From contig NC_081824.1 of the NCBI RefSeq assembly GCF_030867095.1, positions 307,908,956 to 307,972,955 of the forward strand: 64,000 bases of DNA. Direction: 5' to 3'. The stretch is from Alligator mississippiensis (Eukaryota > Chordata > Crocodylia > Alligatoridae). A program made the translations under genes and the position numbers. The notes beneath the pieces are model-generated. The model saw nothing but the letters and a program-made list of their open reading frames with translations. It was not told the origin of the DNA and ran no database searches. This document shows, in pieces, positions 44,301 through 56,400 of the stretch; within the stretch, counting starts at the first letter, position 1; every line of letters starts with the position of its first letter.

Positions 44301-46082
44301 TATGCATAGGGCATTTTCACAGATACAGGTTAATTTCATACTTAGATCATGAGATTTATATATTATTGAAGAAACTTTATAATGAATCATTTGGCTTATG
44401 GACAACACTGTAAACCATGTATTACTTGTACAACATAGTGAGGAAGTGTCTTTGTGTGAGAGGGTGCATAACTGCACACTATTAACATTCTGTGTACCAT
44501 TAATTAATTTGTACACATTTCCCACATCTTCCTTCCTTGGTCTGTAAACTAAGCTTCCTTAGGCAATTCAATCCCACTTCAATATGGAAGCCTTTCTGTG
44601 CTTCTAATTAGTTTTGTCACCTCACCATGAACTATTTTATTTCTTGTCATTGTATCTGAAATTGGGTGACCAGATTCAAGTAAAGTATTCAAAGTGAGAA
44701 TATACCATTAATTTGTGTGGCATCATCATAATATTTTCATTAGTGTTTTCAATCCCACTCTAGAAGTCGCAATATTTTTCACATTCCTGCCTACTGCACA
44801 GATAGTTCTGACTGCTGAACAGAAATTTTCATTGTCTGCAGTAAAACTGAGATCCTTTTTCTGAGGAAAAGAAAGAGAGAGAGACATAAAAGAGCCAGAA
44901 AAGGAGTAAGGCTCTTTGTCTGTTACACCTCAAAATTTCCTCTTCTAGGGGTTGAGAGAAAACAAGGAAACATCAGATAAATTACTTTATTTTTCTTGGT
45001 AATGTTGGAGTGAAGTTATAGCCATTATTGTCAATGAAATATGGAAAGAGGTAAGGATTTGTCAGGGGTGGGAATGTTATAGTTTTTTATTGGACTGGCT
45101 ATCTAGTTTTGAGAGATTTTAGACAAACATTTGCGAGTAATGATTTCCCACAAATCATTTTTCTAATTAGTTTTGTACAATAAATTCTGCCCTGGGGCAA
45201 TGATCTGAAACAGGCTTTGGGCATAGCACTGAGGCTTTCCTGGCCTGAGACTGACCAAAAGTTTAGAGGTTAAACTGCAAAATGCATGCACATTTCAGGC
45301 CAAGGCTGTCTTTGTTTATTACCTTATTTTAGAAAACAAGGATTTTCACTTACATAAGCTTTGACATTATCAACCTCTGAAGTTCTTTCTAGTTTATTTA
45401 GTTTTGACAATAATAAGTGTTCTGTATTAGTTGCAAAAAGCTTGCTGTTCATCTGACATCCCACGTCACAAATTAGTATATTTTCTCACAGTTTCCCTAT
45501 GGTACTTTAGGAAATACCACTGTTTGCCTTGTGCCATGAGGAAAAGTAATCACTTATTTATACAGGTGCATAGTCTGAGCATAGTATAGTACTAATTTCA
45601 TTCCAAATTTGGACCTTCCATTCACAAACAACCCAAATTTGCTTTGCAACACTCTCTTCTCCCTCTCGACCCAAGCCACTTCTATGTAATTTCAGAGATG
45701 CAAAAATCCCATTCTCATCCACACCAGTTTAAGATCATTTTGCTCACTCTTGCTACAATGGATTTGGTTTTCTTTCACTATGGTGTAAAGTAGACAAGAA
45801 TCAGGCTACTTGTTTTGAGTGTGAAGTTTCAGTTCAGGAATCCCACTGTGGAGATCACTTACCTCCCAAATATTTACACTACTTTGGCCTAAAGGCTCAG
45901 ATGTCTTTATCCCTTGGATCAGCACAAGTAAACTCTGGCATGGACAAAGAAAGACCATTCTAGGTGAAGAGGTGAGGAGCTCAATTATCTGAACAAATTG
46001 TTCATTCCAACCAGACTTATAAGGACATCTTAAGTAACAGATCATTGGAGTTCACTCTGAATTAATTATAAGTTGAAGCACT
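44301..46082. other. No gene seen; AT-rich spacer
   Basis: About 1.8 kb with no transposon ends recognised. A short (GA)n stretch lies at about 44873-44883. Open frames are short and featureless. Confidence 0.6.
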
Positions 46083-47823
46083 TTTACAGGCTTTTTTTAC
46101 ACCCCAAAATGGTACGTGCGTGCCAACCCTGCAGCCCCAGAAAGTGGCACAAGAAGCAAGGGGGAGTTCCTACTTTTATTTAGAAAATCATAGGGGTCAG
46201 GGTCAGGAGCCAATGGGCCAAAGGAAGGGAACAGCTAGAAGGTGAATTAAATTTGTGCAGAAAGACATTTATAGTGGTATGGCAGATCATTGCAGATACG
46301 TGTATTTCTACTTCCTTGTTTATCCAGATTAACCCATGTTGAAAGCTTATATATGTATATAACTGAACTAGTGGTATTTTGGTCTCTTTACAACTAGCTA
46401 TATTTATGATATAAAGACATTTATGCTTTCATGAGCTCATTAATTTAATGGTGATTAATTAAAAAAGGAAAGTGCTTCTCATTTTGTCTAATCACAAATA
46501 CCTCCTGGGTACTTGTCTAGTGAGAAGAAAGAAATTGTATTATATTCCCTCAAAGCTTGGATAACTTGATAGATTTTGACAAAACACAGCTACCACTGTC
46601 ATCCTGAAACCATTGTTAGCGCACATTTTGTGGTTCTGCATTTCTATAACTGCCAGTTCTGACACAACCTTTATAAATAGGAGTGAAAAATGGAACCAGC
46701 AATAAGTACTCAACTGTTAGCAATTCACCAGTTTCTTTTACAGCTGCAGTGAATGCGTTATACAAGTATCTACTGCACCTGGTTTAGGCTTAGGCAGCTT
46801 ACTTTAAGTCACCTAAACCTAACCCGGGAACAATATGTAAAGCTGTTCACTGCTGCCAGGAGCAGCACAGGCAGTCAAAGGTAAATAATGTAGGATGGGG
46901 TAAGGGACTATTAGGATCGGGGGTGTTCAGAGGTGAAGCTAGTGAGTTGGAGCCGAAGGTTGGCAGGTCATGGAGTGGCTGGCAGGTTTATGTGGAACAG
47001 GGGGTTGCTGTTTGGGTTTCCCAGTTCAGCAAAGATAGTCAGGGATGGCAGCAGAGGGAAGCTAATAACCCAATCAGATATGGAGGGGGCGAGGTTAGAA
47101 ACAGCACAGCCCAAGGCTGGAGCAAGCAGCTGGCCTTTCCCAGCCTCTGGACTGTGCTGTGAACACATATAGGTGTCCACAAGACTGGGTTAATCCTTTA
47201 CTGATCTAAAATTAGTTTACCTCTTGAGGTAAACTAACATGTCACATGTGTAATGTGAATATAATGTGAATGTAACAGTAGGAGAAGACGGGGGCAATCT
47301 GCAGAGCTGTATTGACTGTTAATTGGACTGCAACTCCCAGAAACCCTGATGGACTGGGGGCAAGGGAAAAAGCAAGAAGAAGCTTGAGGCTGGAGGAAGG
47401 GGGAAAGAGAGTAGCGTGCATGTGGATCCTGGTCAGCTCTGTATGTAGGAGTACACAGTGGAGCTGGAGACATCACTGTCTTGGTCAGCCAGGACTGTGA
47501 ACTAAAGGTGGTGGACTCAGACCTGGGGGCAGCTGCAGGTGGCTCTAGGTTTGCAGTGCTCTAGGGACTAAAACTTGTTTAGGGACACCTCTGGAGGGTT
47601 TTTTTGAGGTGGGGGGGACTAAGGTGCTGAATGTATGTTACCATGGTGTTGATGTTTCTTTACCTTTTAACTGTTCCCTCCCTTTGGCCCACTGGCTCCT
47701 GACCCTGACCCCTATGATTTTCTAAATAAAAGTGGGAACTCCCCCTTGCTTCTTGTGCCAATTTCTGGGGCTGCAGGGTTAGCACCCATATACCATTTTG
47801 GGATGATTTTAAGTCCTGCAAAC
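46083..47823. mobile_element. Element with about 170-bp inverted terminal arms
   Basis: The left arm is 46083-46250 and the right arm about 47659-47823. Paired blocks: CAACCCTGCAGCCCCAGAAA with the complement of TTTCTGGGGCTGCAGGGTT; GCACAAGAAGCAAGGGGGAG with CTCCCCCTTGCTTCTTGTGC; AAAATCATAGGGGTCAGGGT with ACCCTGACCCCTATGATTTT. Identity is roughly 90 percent. The right arm in plus sense holds AATAAA before GTGGGAACTCCCCC, as in an LTR R/U5. It is either a long-TIR DNA transposon of about 1.74 kb or two LTR ends inserted in opposite orientation. The centre shows no protein. Confidence 0.65.
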
Positions 47824-50800
47824 ACCTACACAACCAGACATTTTAGATTGGCCTAGCCTTGGTTAGGTTGATCTAAATGTAATGCTTGTACTTACACCAC
47901 ATTAGCAGGAACTAAGAAAAGAAACTCCATTTTGTATTCCTTTATTGACAGCCTGTTTTTAGAGGTACTGAACTCCCAGATCTCTCATTGAAACTAATTG
48001 GAGCTACACTTGTGACAATTAGGACCCTACTGTCTGCTGGAGGGGGTGGGGGTTTGGAGAGGACACAGAGGAGGGAAAGACTGAAGGCAAGCTCGAGCAC
48101 ATAAAGCCTATTTTTTAGCTTCCTGTTATCTGTCCCCAGATGAAAAGGCACAGAGATAGCAGGTGAAATACAGTTCTCATAAATTTTTAACAGGGAAGAC
48201 AGGAGCTGCAATATGTTTTAGACTATGCTTTAGCCTAACTTAAAAGCAAAATGAATAGTGCATTACTAAAGCAGTGCAAGGAAAGGACATGCAAATCCTT
48301 AAAACCCCTAGATAATTAGTAAGTCACTCAGTTTTGCACTCTTTCTGAATGTTGCATGAAACAGGTATCTAGAATTCTGTTTAACCTGTAGATTGCTGCC
48401 AACATTTCTCTCCATTTGTATTTGCTTTGGATGGACTTTTGCCTTGGAACAATGTACCACATAGTTAATATCACTCTCTGCTGATGTAATTTTCTGCAAT
48501 TATTTTAAATTGGGTGACTCCAAGCTGCTTTTGGCTTCTGAAACATTTGACTTTAAATTGTGTTTAATGGTACCTTGATATTAAAATTAAAAAATAAAAG
48601 AAAAACATGCTCATAGGCAGCTGGTAACCATAAAGGTAGTAAAGCATGTTTCACCTTCAGAATAAGGGAAAATCAGTCATTAATTGTCAGCAAATAAATA
48701 ATTTGCCATGGGAGCTGTTCCAGACACACTAAACTTTAAAAAAAAAGAAAAGGCTATTGATTTTATAAACAGTTGAGTATGGTTTATAATAGCAATAACC
48801 TATGTGAAATCAGTCATTACATCAAATAACACCTAATTTATTAGAACATTAACTTTTGCCTTGGGCAATAACTAGCAAACTGTAGTAAAGTTTTTGCTGG
48901 TGGGTTATTTTTTAAGTTTATTAGTAATGAGCAATATTCAGGTGAGCATTACTTAAGCATTTTCAGATGCCTTTGGAAGGGTATATAGCTATAAACCTTT
49001 TATCAACTTTATCCCTCCTTTTCTGTTAAGGGTCTGTCTAACAAGGGTATTAAAGAGGAAACTGGGGCTTTATTAGGCCACAGTTCATCATGGTATTTAA
49101 GCATTTTCCACTGCAGTTGTAGGTACCTAAAACTAATCATGCACTTAAGTGGTCTGCTGTGATTGGGGATGGACTGTTGAACTGAAGCTTCATTTTTTGA
49201 ACTGGCCATTGTCAAGAGATCATTTGCATGTATCCTGACTGGGAAAATTAGTCCTATGTTTTCTAGTTTTCCCCTATTGCACCATAAACTACAAGCTAAT
49301 CTACTTCTTGTTAGGTGCCAGGAATGTATTTCTTATTCAGTTCCAGCATCTAGCAGGAAGCTTTAAAGGAATTCTTGTTAGTTTGCGAAAGATGATGTGG
49401 GTATATATGACTCATTACAGCATTTCTTAAAAGGAACCTCATTTTGAGTTCTCCCTCACAGGGGGCTGTTGCTTTTATCCTGTGATGTTCTGATTTTTGC
49501 TTTATGGCAGTATTTGTTGGCTCCATTTTCTTGTCTTGTTTTTTGTTCTTTTTTAAATAAAAGCATTCCTTTTCCACATTTTTGGTATGCCAGTTTAAGT
49601 CAGATATTGATGGCTGCAGTTAATGCATTATTCTCAATCTTGTTATAGAAACTAAATGTCAATATTTTTAATCCTGTTACCAAGAAGCCATTTGTGCTGC
49701 ATGTCAGCTTTTGAACTGACTTATTATCCATTTCAACCACATTCTGAAGTAAGCTGCATAACCTTATTAGGTTTATAGTATATTTCTTTATTAGTTGTTT
49801 TGTTTTTATGCATGCATGTTAATCTTTACAGGCCTTGACAAAACATTATTTACTCTTGGTAGCCAGTAGTCAAATCTCTAATGCCTATTTAAAAATACGT
49901 TACATTTACATATGGATTCAGACTTGAACAGTTCAAGGCTTCGACAAGTTCAGATCTGTAAGTTTGACTTGCACCATTATAAAACTAGGGGCTGTTTGCA
50001 AAATGTGGGTTTCATGCTAGACCTCAAGCTAAGATTTTAATACTCTGATTTCATTGTTTTTTACACTTGTTTCCTTTCTCTATTGCTTATACAATCTTTT
50101 TCTAAGGAGCTTGAAAATTATTGTAGTGCCTGTGTTTTTAGCATCTATGAAATTTAAATCAATTTTCTTTACAAGAAGTTGATTATGGAGGGTATCATAC
50201 AATTAATCTCTTTTTTTTTTTTTTTTTATCCTCATCCATGCATCAGCAGATCAATCTATGAAAACAAAATGACTAAGGGTGTTAACTAACTTATGGTCCT
50301 TCTGCTTAACTCCACAGCAACAAAGGACACAACATTTAAGGCGCTGTACAGATGATGGTTTGTTGGTTATTTTTGTTTAGTTTGTAATTTCTCCAAGGAT
50401 ATTTAAAGTTCAAAAAATGACTTCACTTCAAGTGGAAAGTTAGCTTTAAATGATCTGATATTGGCCCTTTTGACTTAGATGAAGAATATATAGTTTGTTG
50501 TGACGAAGTCTGTTTTTGAGTGAACTTAATGAACCTGTTAATTACTTTCTATACTTAGTGCTATTAATACTGTAACTAAAAGCTTTAGCATTAAAAATAT
50601 AAATAAGATTCTAGGCTGCATTAGTACTTAGAGTTTTTTCATGAAACAAGGCTTATATTGTTGTTCAGATATTCAATGACCTTTAACAACAAATAACAGC
50701 AAAAATGAGCAAAATCACAGATTGGTTCCAAAAGCTGTTAACTTCTCATGCTCAGATATTAAGGTTTCTCATATACATAACTTTTCTAGATACTATTTAC

Positions 50801-51471
50801 TACTAATTTTATTTCTTCAAGCTTTGAAAGCATTGTATCGTTGTCCAAACAGATGCCTTTCATGAAAAAATATAAATACAATTAAAAATTGTTAGGTAGT
50901 CATTAAAGGCTAATAATCATCTTAATTCCACTTAGATGAAAGAAATGTGATTAGAATCAGCAGAGAAGGTGCTGCAAAGGGATGCAGAGCAAGTTAGAAG
51001 AACAGAATGGAGGAAACAAAGGTAACATTCAGATTTCTAAATCTTTAAATATAGCTTGTTATTTGTTTAAAGTCATATTCATTTTTGTTCCAGTTATAGT
51101 ATATTTCATAGAACATCTGTATTCCTGTTGATGCAGCTAAGGTTTAAATCAGTTGCTTCCCATACTTTATATGTGACTTAAAGAGGCATAACTGTGCAAT
51201 TCTGTGCCATGAGTGGGAGGGGTACAAAGGGATGCAGCCATACCTGGGCTACTGGCAGCAGTGGTTGCTCTCTTGTGCCTCCCCTTCTACCCCGCCTCTC
51301 CAAAAGCTGGCACTAGGGGCTAGTGACAGCCACCCACACACCCTTCTTTACACTATTGGATTTATACAAATGTTAGCATAAAATACACGGCATAGTTTGA
51401 AACTTGGCCTTGTTCCAGCAATGTTAGCTCTAAATAGGTGAATTCTTAGGCCATTTGACCTTGTACCTACT
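47824..51471. other. No gene seen; repeat-poor AT-rich block
   Basis: About 3.6 kb in which I recognise no transposon. It is AT-rich, with TAAT/ATTA-type words and a run of 18 or more T at about 50211-50228. The stretch 51200-51345 is GC-richer and may be a small old repeat. Such a repeat-free block in a transposon-dense region is a reasonable place to look for conserved non-coding DNA. That is inference only. Confidence 0.5.
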
Positions 51472-52090
51472 GGGCACATCCACACATGCAAGCACATGCG
51501 CTTGTAGCAGCTCAAATAGAAGCGGTGCAAATTTGAGCTGGGGCTTTTTGCCTCAGCACACGTATTCAGACATGTACTTTGTTGTGGAGCAAATTATGCT
51601 GCCAGGGGCAAAATAACCCTGCCTGGCTCCTCCCGGATCTTTAGCCAGGGAGAGCTAGAGCCCAGGGCCAGTAACTGTGCTGTCCTCAGCAGTATAAAAA
51701 GCTGCCCCGTCCTGGCCCCAGCAGTATAAAAAGTTGCCCTGGCAAGTAGCTCAGGGCTACTAGCTCTCAGGAGCTTCTGGGGCCCAGCCAGTTGGTACCT
51801 GGGGACACTACCCCTTGTGCCAGCTGGACTGCTGAAGCAGCTGTGAGAGTTCCCTGCCCCCTCTACCCACTGCAGCAGTCTGGCAGTGGGGGCTGCTGCC
51901 TGGCTGTGACCTGCTGTGCACCTGCCAGACCCGGATGGGGACTGCAGAGCCAGTAGAGGCATGTGCCCCTCTGGGCCAGCTGCCAGTGGGTTGTGGTTGC
52001 AGGGTTGGCCTTTGTGCAGCATTGCTACCCCGGAAGATGTTCCGGGTGTGGTAGCCTACTTTGAACTGTCAAAGCATGTCCTCGTGGCCC
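51472..52090. mobile_element. Harbinger-like MITE (about 620 bp), diverged
   Basis: The left end GGGCACATCCACACATGC matches the core of the other MITE ends here. The complement of the right end reads GGGCCACGAGGACATGC, a diverged partner. The interior is GC-rich and contains a short duplication of GCAGTATAAAAAG at 51689 and 51720. No target duplication is clear. Frames inside it are not protein-like. Confidence 0.5.
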
Positions 52091-52350
52091 CATTTGCCCC
52101 CCCCCCAAAAAAAATCCCCAAATCACTCTCTAAAATACCCTCAAATCCATGTTCCTTCACAAGTAAAACAAAAGACCACTATAAAGAGAAAGAGAGAGCG
52201 AGACAGAGACAGCAATCAGTTGGACAATATTTTATTGATATATCTACAGTGTTAAAGCATGTCTCTTATCATCATAATAAAGTGAATTCTAAGTACAGGT
52301 TTCATGAATTCATGAATACATATTTTACTGGCCTCGCACAGGACGATGGG

Positions 52351-52610
52351 CCCCACACAAGGGGTTAGTCCCCCACACAAGGGCTACAGCCCCTCAACAT
52401 GGGCCTCAGCCCCCCAATAGAGGGTTCAGCCACCACATAAGGGCTATACCCCCCAACAGGGTTTCCTCCCCCACACAAAGGGTTCAGACCCCCAAAAGTG
52501 GGTTCAGACCCCCAACAGGGGGTTCAGCACATTTACAAGGGGTATGACTCCCCAACAGGGGGTTCATCCCCCACACAAGGGATACATCCCCCCAACAGGG
52601 CCAAATGGCT
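52351..52610 (+). repeat. 20-bp minisatellite, about 13 units
   Basis: Units of about 20 bp follow one another without spacers, for example CCCCACACAAGGGCTACAGC, CCCCCAATAGAGGGTTCAGC, CCCCAACAGGGGGTTCAGCA and CCCCACACAAGGGATACATC. Two sub-types alternate loosely, with CAACAGGG or CACACAAGGG cores. Divergence between units is about 10-30 percent. Single-base shifts in some units break all reading frames into short ones. Confidence 0.92.
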
Positions 52611-53400
52611 CCCACAGGGGCTAGCACCCCTCTGCAAGGCCCACATGCCCCACCCCAGCCCCCCGATTGCTGCCCCACCTGGCCCCATCCCCCACCAGCT
52701 GCTGCAGCCCCCACAATGGCTGCCCCACCCCCCCCACTGCCCCAGACCCCCCAATGGCTTCCCCACCCAGCCTGATCCTGCAGCTTGCACCCCCAGGCCC
52801 TCAAGGCTACCCCCACAACCCCAGGCACCATCACTTAAAAAAAAGACCCAGAAAAAGAACCGAAAAAAAAAGTAAAAAAAAAATATCTGCTTACCTGAGA
52901 AGCAGGGGGGGGGGGGGGGGGGGTGTTCCAGGGCAGCACAGGACAGAGCAGGGGCAGGAGGGCTCAGGCTGGGGCCCCAGGCAGCTGGACGGCAGCCAGT
53001 AATTGCCTAAGTTTTTGTTTGTTTGTTTGATTTTTAACTATGGGGTGGGGAGCAGGGATGGGGGGATTTGGGGGGATGGGGTTGGACAGAGCAGGGATTG
53101 GGGGGCTGGCAGGGGCTGGTGGAAGGAGGGCCCAGCTCCAGCAGGGGACGGGGGGCCTGGGGGGGCTGACAATGGGAGGGGCTGGCTGCGGCAGGTCTCG
53201 GGGGCCTTGGTGGGGCTGGTAGGGGGAAGGGCCAGTCCTGGCAGGGGGCTGGTGGGGGAAGGGGGGCTAGGGGAGTGGGTGGGGACATCGAGGGTCCCCC
53301 CCACAGTCCCTTCCCCCCGACCCCTTACTCACCGGCACTGGAGCCCTAGTGCTGAAACACGCTGTCCTCCTCTATGGAGCAGCTCATGCTTTTAGCTATG
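52611..53400. repeat. GC-rich repeat modules related to the hAT interior at 63.3-64.0 kb
   Basis: C-rich to about 52830, then A-rich with CTTACCTGAGAAGCAGG, a long G-run, then G-rich to about 53300, ending CCCCTTACTCACCGGCACTGGAG. The last block matches CCCCTACTTACCGGCTCGGAG at about 63948-63968, and the alternation of C-rich and G-rich halves with A- or T-rich joints is the same. It is probably an interior or remnant of the same hAT family, next to the minisatellite. Frames here encode only G/P-rich low complexity. Confidence 0.5.
52905..52923 (+). repeat. Poly-G run, 19 bases
   Basis: An uninterrupted run of 19 G residues, a likely sequencing or assembly-sensitive site, with G4-forming potential. 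Confidence 0.95.
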
Positions 53401-56400
53401 GAAGTCCTGATTCAATCCACACTGTTAGGGAAGATGGCAGGCATCACATAAAGTTGAAGCTTGCTTAGATTTCCAGCTATGGTGGGCCTCTGATGCTTGG
53501 GAAGAATATTCTTTTTTCGGAGGGAATATGTAACCTTCTGGCATGAGTATATTGCAGTCTGTCTCTCTGCTGCATAGGACAGCAGCCTTACAGCTCCAGT
53601 TAGAGTACCTTAGTTTTGAAAATATAAATGACAAAATAAAATATTGAGAAAATCCCAATGACCTACAACACCAGATAAAGACTTAGAGCTAAAGCGTTTT
53701 GGGTCACCTCACATTTTTACATGTAACAAACAGCTTTGGGACAAGAGGTCAGTCAATCAGAAAATAAAATAAATGGAAGCTGAGTATCTAACAACATTGC
53801 GCTCAAGTGTTTTCATTAAATGCTTTTTATTAGGAAAGCATCAGTCAGAGAAGATCTCTTAACACTATAAGGTTCATAAAATATTTAAATATAAGAGCCC
53901 TACGTTCTCTTCTTTTCTTATAAAGTGTTTGGTACCCTAATTAACGGAACCATAAGGACACAGCTCCCTCGAAGTGAGGGGGAAAAGGAACTCTCTCTCT
54001 TTGAAATGATATTTAAAAATCATTTAAGATGAGAACTCAAAATAATAGAAATGCAGGATACTTGGTATTAAAACCTACAACATGCCTTTGCCCCTTTAGT
54101 TGTGGTCTTGCTATGCTGTGCTTAAATACTGATAGTCTAGGTTTAACTATGGTTTTGTCATTCTTATTTTGTATCAGACATGGCCTTAATATTCTTTCAA
54201 TGTACTTTTTTGTTGGGTGAATAATAACAAGTCAACATCAACCATCTGTTGTACATAAACAATTTTAACCTTAATACATCCAGTGATGCCTGACTTAATG
54301 GTCTTTTTGATTTGTTTGCCAATATCAGCAGGATGAGCTTGATAATTGACAGGGGTACATAATTGATTGTCACAGGTGGAAATGCACTACTTAATATAGT
54401 GTACAGTGAGAGAGATGTCTTTGGAGACCATGGCTTCTGAGCTCTAAAAATGTAAATTTTCTTGGCTTTGAAAAACTCAATTAGGTTCTTAAGACAATAT
54501 CAAAGACTAGGTGAAGGAAGAGAATAGGAACCAAATAAGTGCGGGGGAAATACGACCTCTAGGCTGGCAATAAACTGTTGGCAAACTATCACTGTTTCAG
54601 TCCCAGTTCTCAAGTGCAGCTGAGACAGAATGCAGTGAACAATGAAGGAGACTCGCATACAGGACAGGTGCATCCAATAAAATGTCACTGCCATCATCCA
54701 AAAGCAGTAACTGGACTCTTGCACCAGTAGATAGTTGAAGATTAAATACTACCAAAAATGTATCTTACCACTGAGTATGGCTCCTAACCTCAAAGCTTGC
54801 TTATTTTGCAAGATCGAGGGGGTAGGGGGGACTGGAGAGCAGTCGAGACATTTGGAAACAAAATGCGATGTATTTTAATTTCAGTGGAATCCATGGGTTT
54901 TAGTCACCAGCATTTTCCAAAAAATGAAGCAATAATGCCTTATTTTGTTGACTTCACAAAGGAAAAGTGAAAAAAAGAGAGGGAATCTGTCTTTATTAAA
55001 ATCACATTCTTATGCACCTATGCTCCAAAAATACAAGTCCAAGTGTTAAGTTCATATGGAAGAACCCAAAATACTGAACTACTTACTGTCTCCTGCTCTC
55101 TCGCTTTCTCTCTCTCCCCCTCTTTCCTTTAAAGTCCTAATGGCTTTTTAAACCAGACCAGTAGAATCAAACCAGGAATCATTAAAAAAAAAAATGCTAT
55201 GGTCAAAGCCTGGCAAAATACATTCTTTCAGCCAAACTGCAGCATCTACCTTGTCTTGCGGCCTTTTGAAATTTCTCTTCAAATAGTCCTATGGCGTCCA
55301 CACAGAAGAATATAAACTTAGCACAAAAAAAAATAGATGCCAGAGGTGTCTCTGTTGTACAGCTGAGGAAAGGCTATGTGAGATTCCTGTCTTCTTCATG
55401 AGTTATAGATTAGTAAATTGGACTAATGGAAAAATGCAAAGGTACATTGTGGTCTATACATCCAGAAAACTGCTACCTAAATTTTAATCATAGAAGTATT
55501 CAGGACCCTGGAAACCAATATAAAAAAAAAAAAAAAAATTGAATTCTTGCTGCTTCATTGTAGTGGCCCTAGAATATACAGTAAAACCAAGGATTTAATA
55601 ACTAATAGCAATGTACATGCAGAAATGGGCAAATACAGGAACTAAGTACTTTGTGAATAGTCTCTATTTTACACTTCCCTCTAGCACTCGAAATTATAGC
55701 GTCTAAGCTTTTGCAGGCTAATTAGATATGCATCGCAACATTCTTAACGGGCTTCATGACTCTTCCTTCTAGTTGGGGAGACTGTGTGTTGGGTATGCAT
55801 AGACTTTTTTGCTCTTTTCCATCCCCCATTAATTTAATTATGGTGAGGGAGCTTTTTCCAAGAGACTCCCACAGTGCATCCTGAATATAGTCGGATTGCA
55901 GATTAGCCTGACTTTTCCCCTGGATATTCATTCCTCAGCTAAATCCCTTCTTCTGAGCAGAATTTTTTCCCCCAGCTCCTGTGTTTTAGACCTGGGCTTT
56001 TTAACCTGCTGTGCCTCACAGAATGTCTTGCTGGGTTATCACTACATATGGGCTAGTTCATCCCTGACTCGCTGGTGGCCTTGAAGATGAAGGCTAAGGA
56101 CTTAAACTGGCATTAGAAGTGGGCTGTGATCCAGGGAAGCAATCAGAGCACAGCAGCAGCCCATCCCATTAAGACTGCTGATAGCCACTCTGTACATGAA
56201 CTGCAGTTTCTGCATTACTTCCACCTTCAGACCAGATGCAGCAAGTTACAGTAATCTAATTCAGGCACTCAAAGTGCCTGAATTTCTCTCACAAAAGTTT
56301 TGTGTGGGAGCATAGAAGTTTTCTTCCATCTCCAGCTTGCCAGAAAATACTTGTCTTTGGTGCCACTTTGTCAGTTAGATGAAATATTGAGCTTAGTAGG

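Noticed and set aside
52351..52610. CRISPR-like array
   Set aside because: The 20-bp units are contiguous, with no unique spacers and no cas genes, in a vertebrate setting. It is a minisatellite.
52484..53395. Glycine- and proline-rich frames of 80-130 codons
   Set aside because: They translate a minisatellite and G/C-runs, with repeats in every frame, and have no protein signature.
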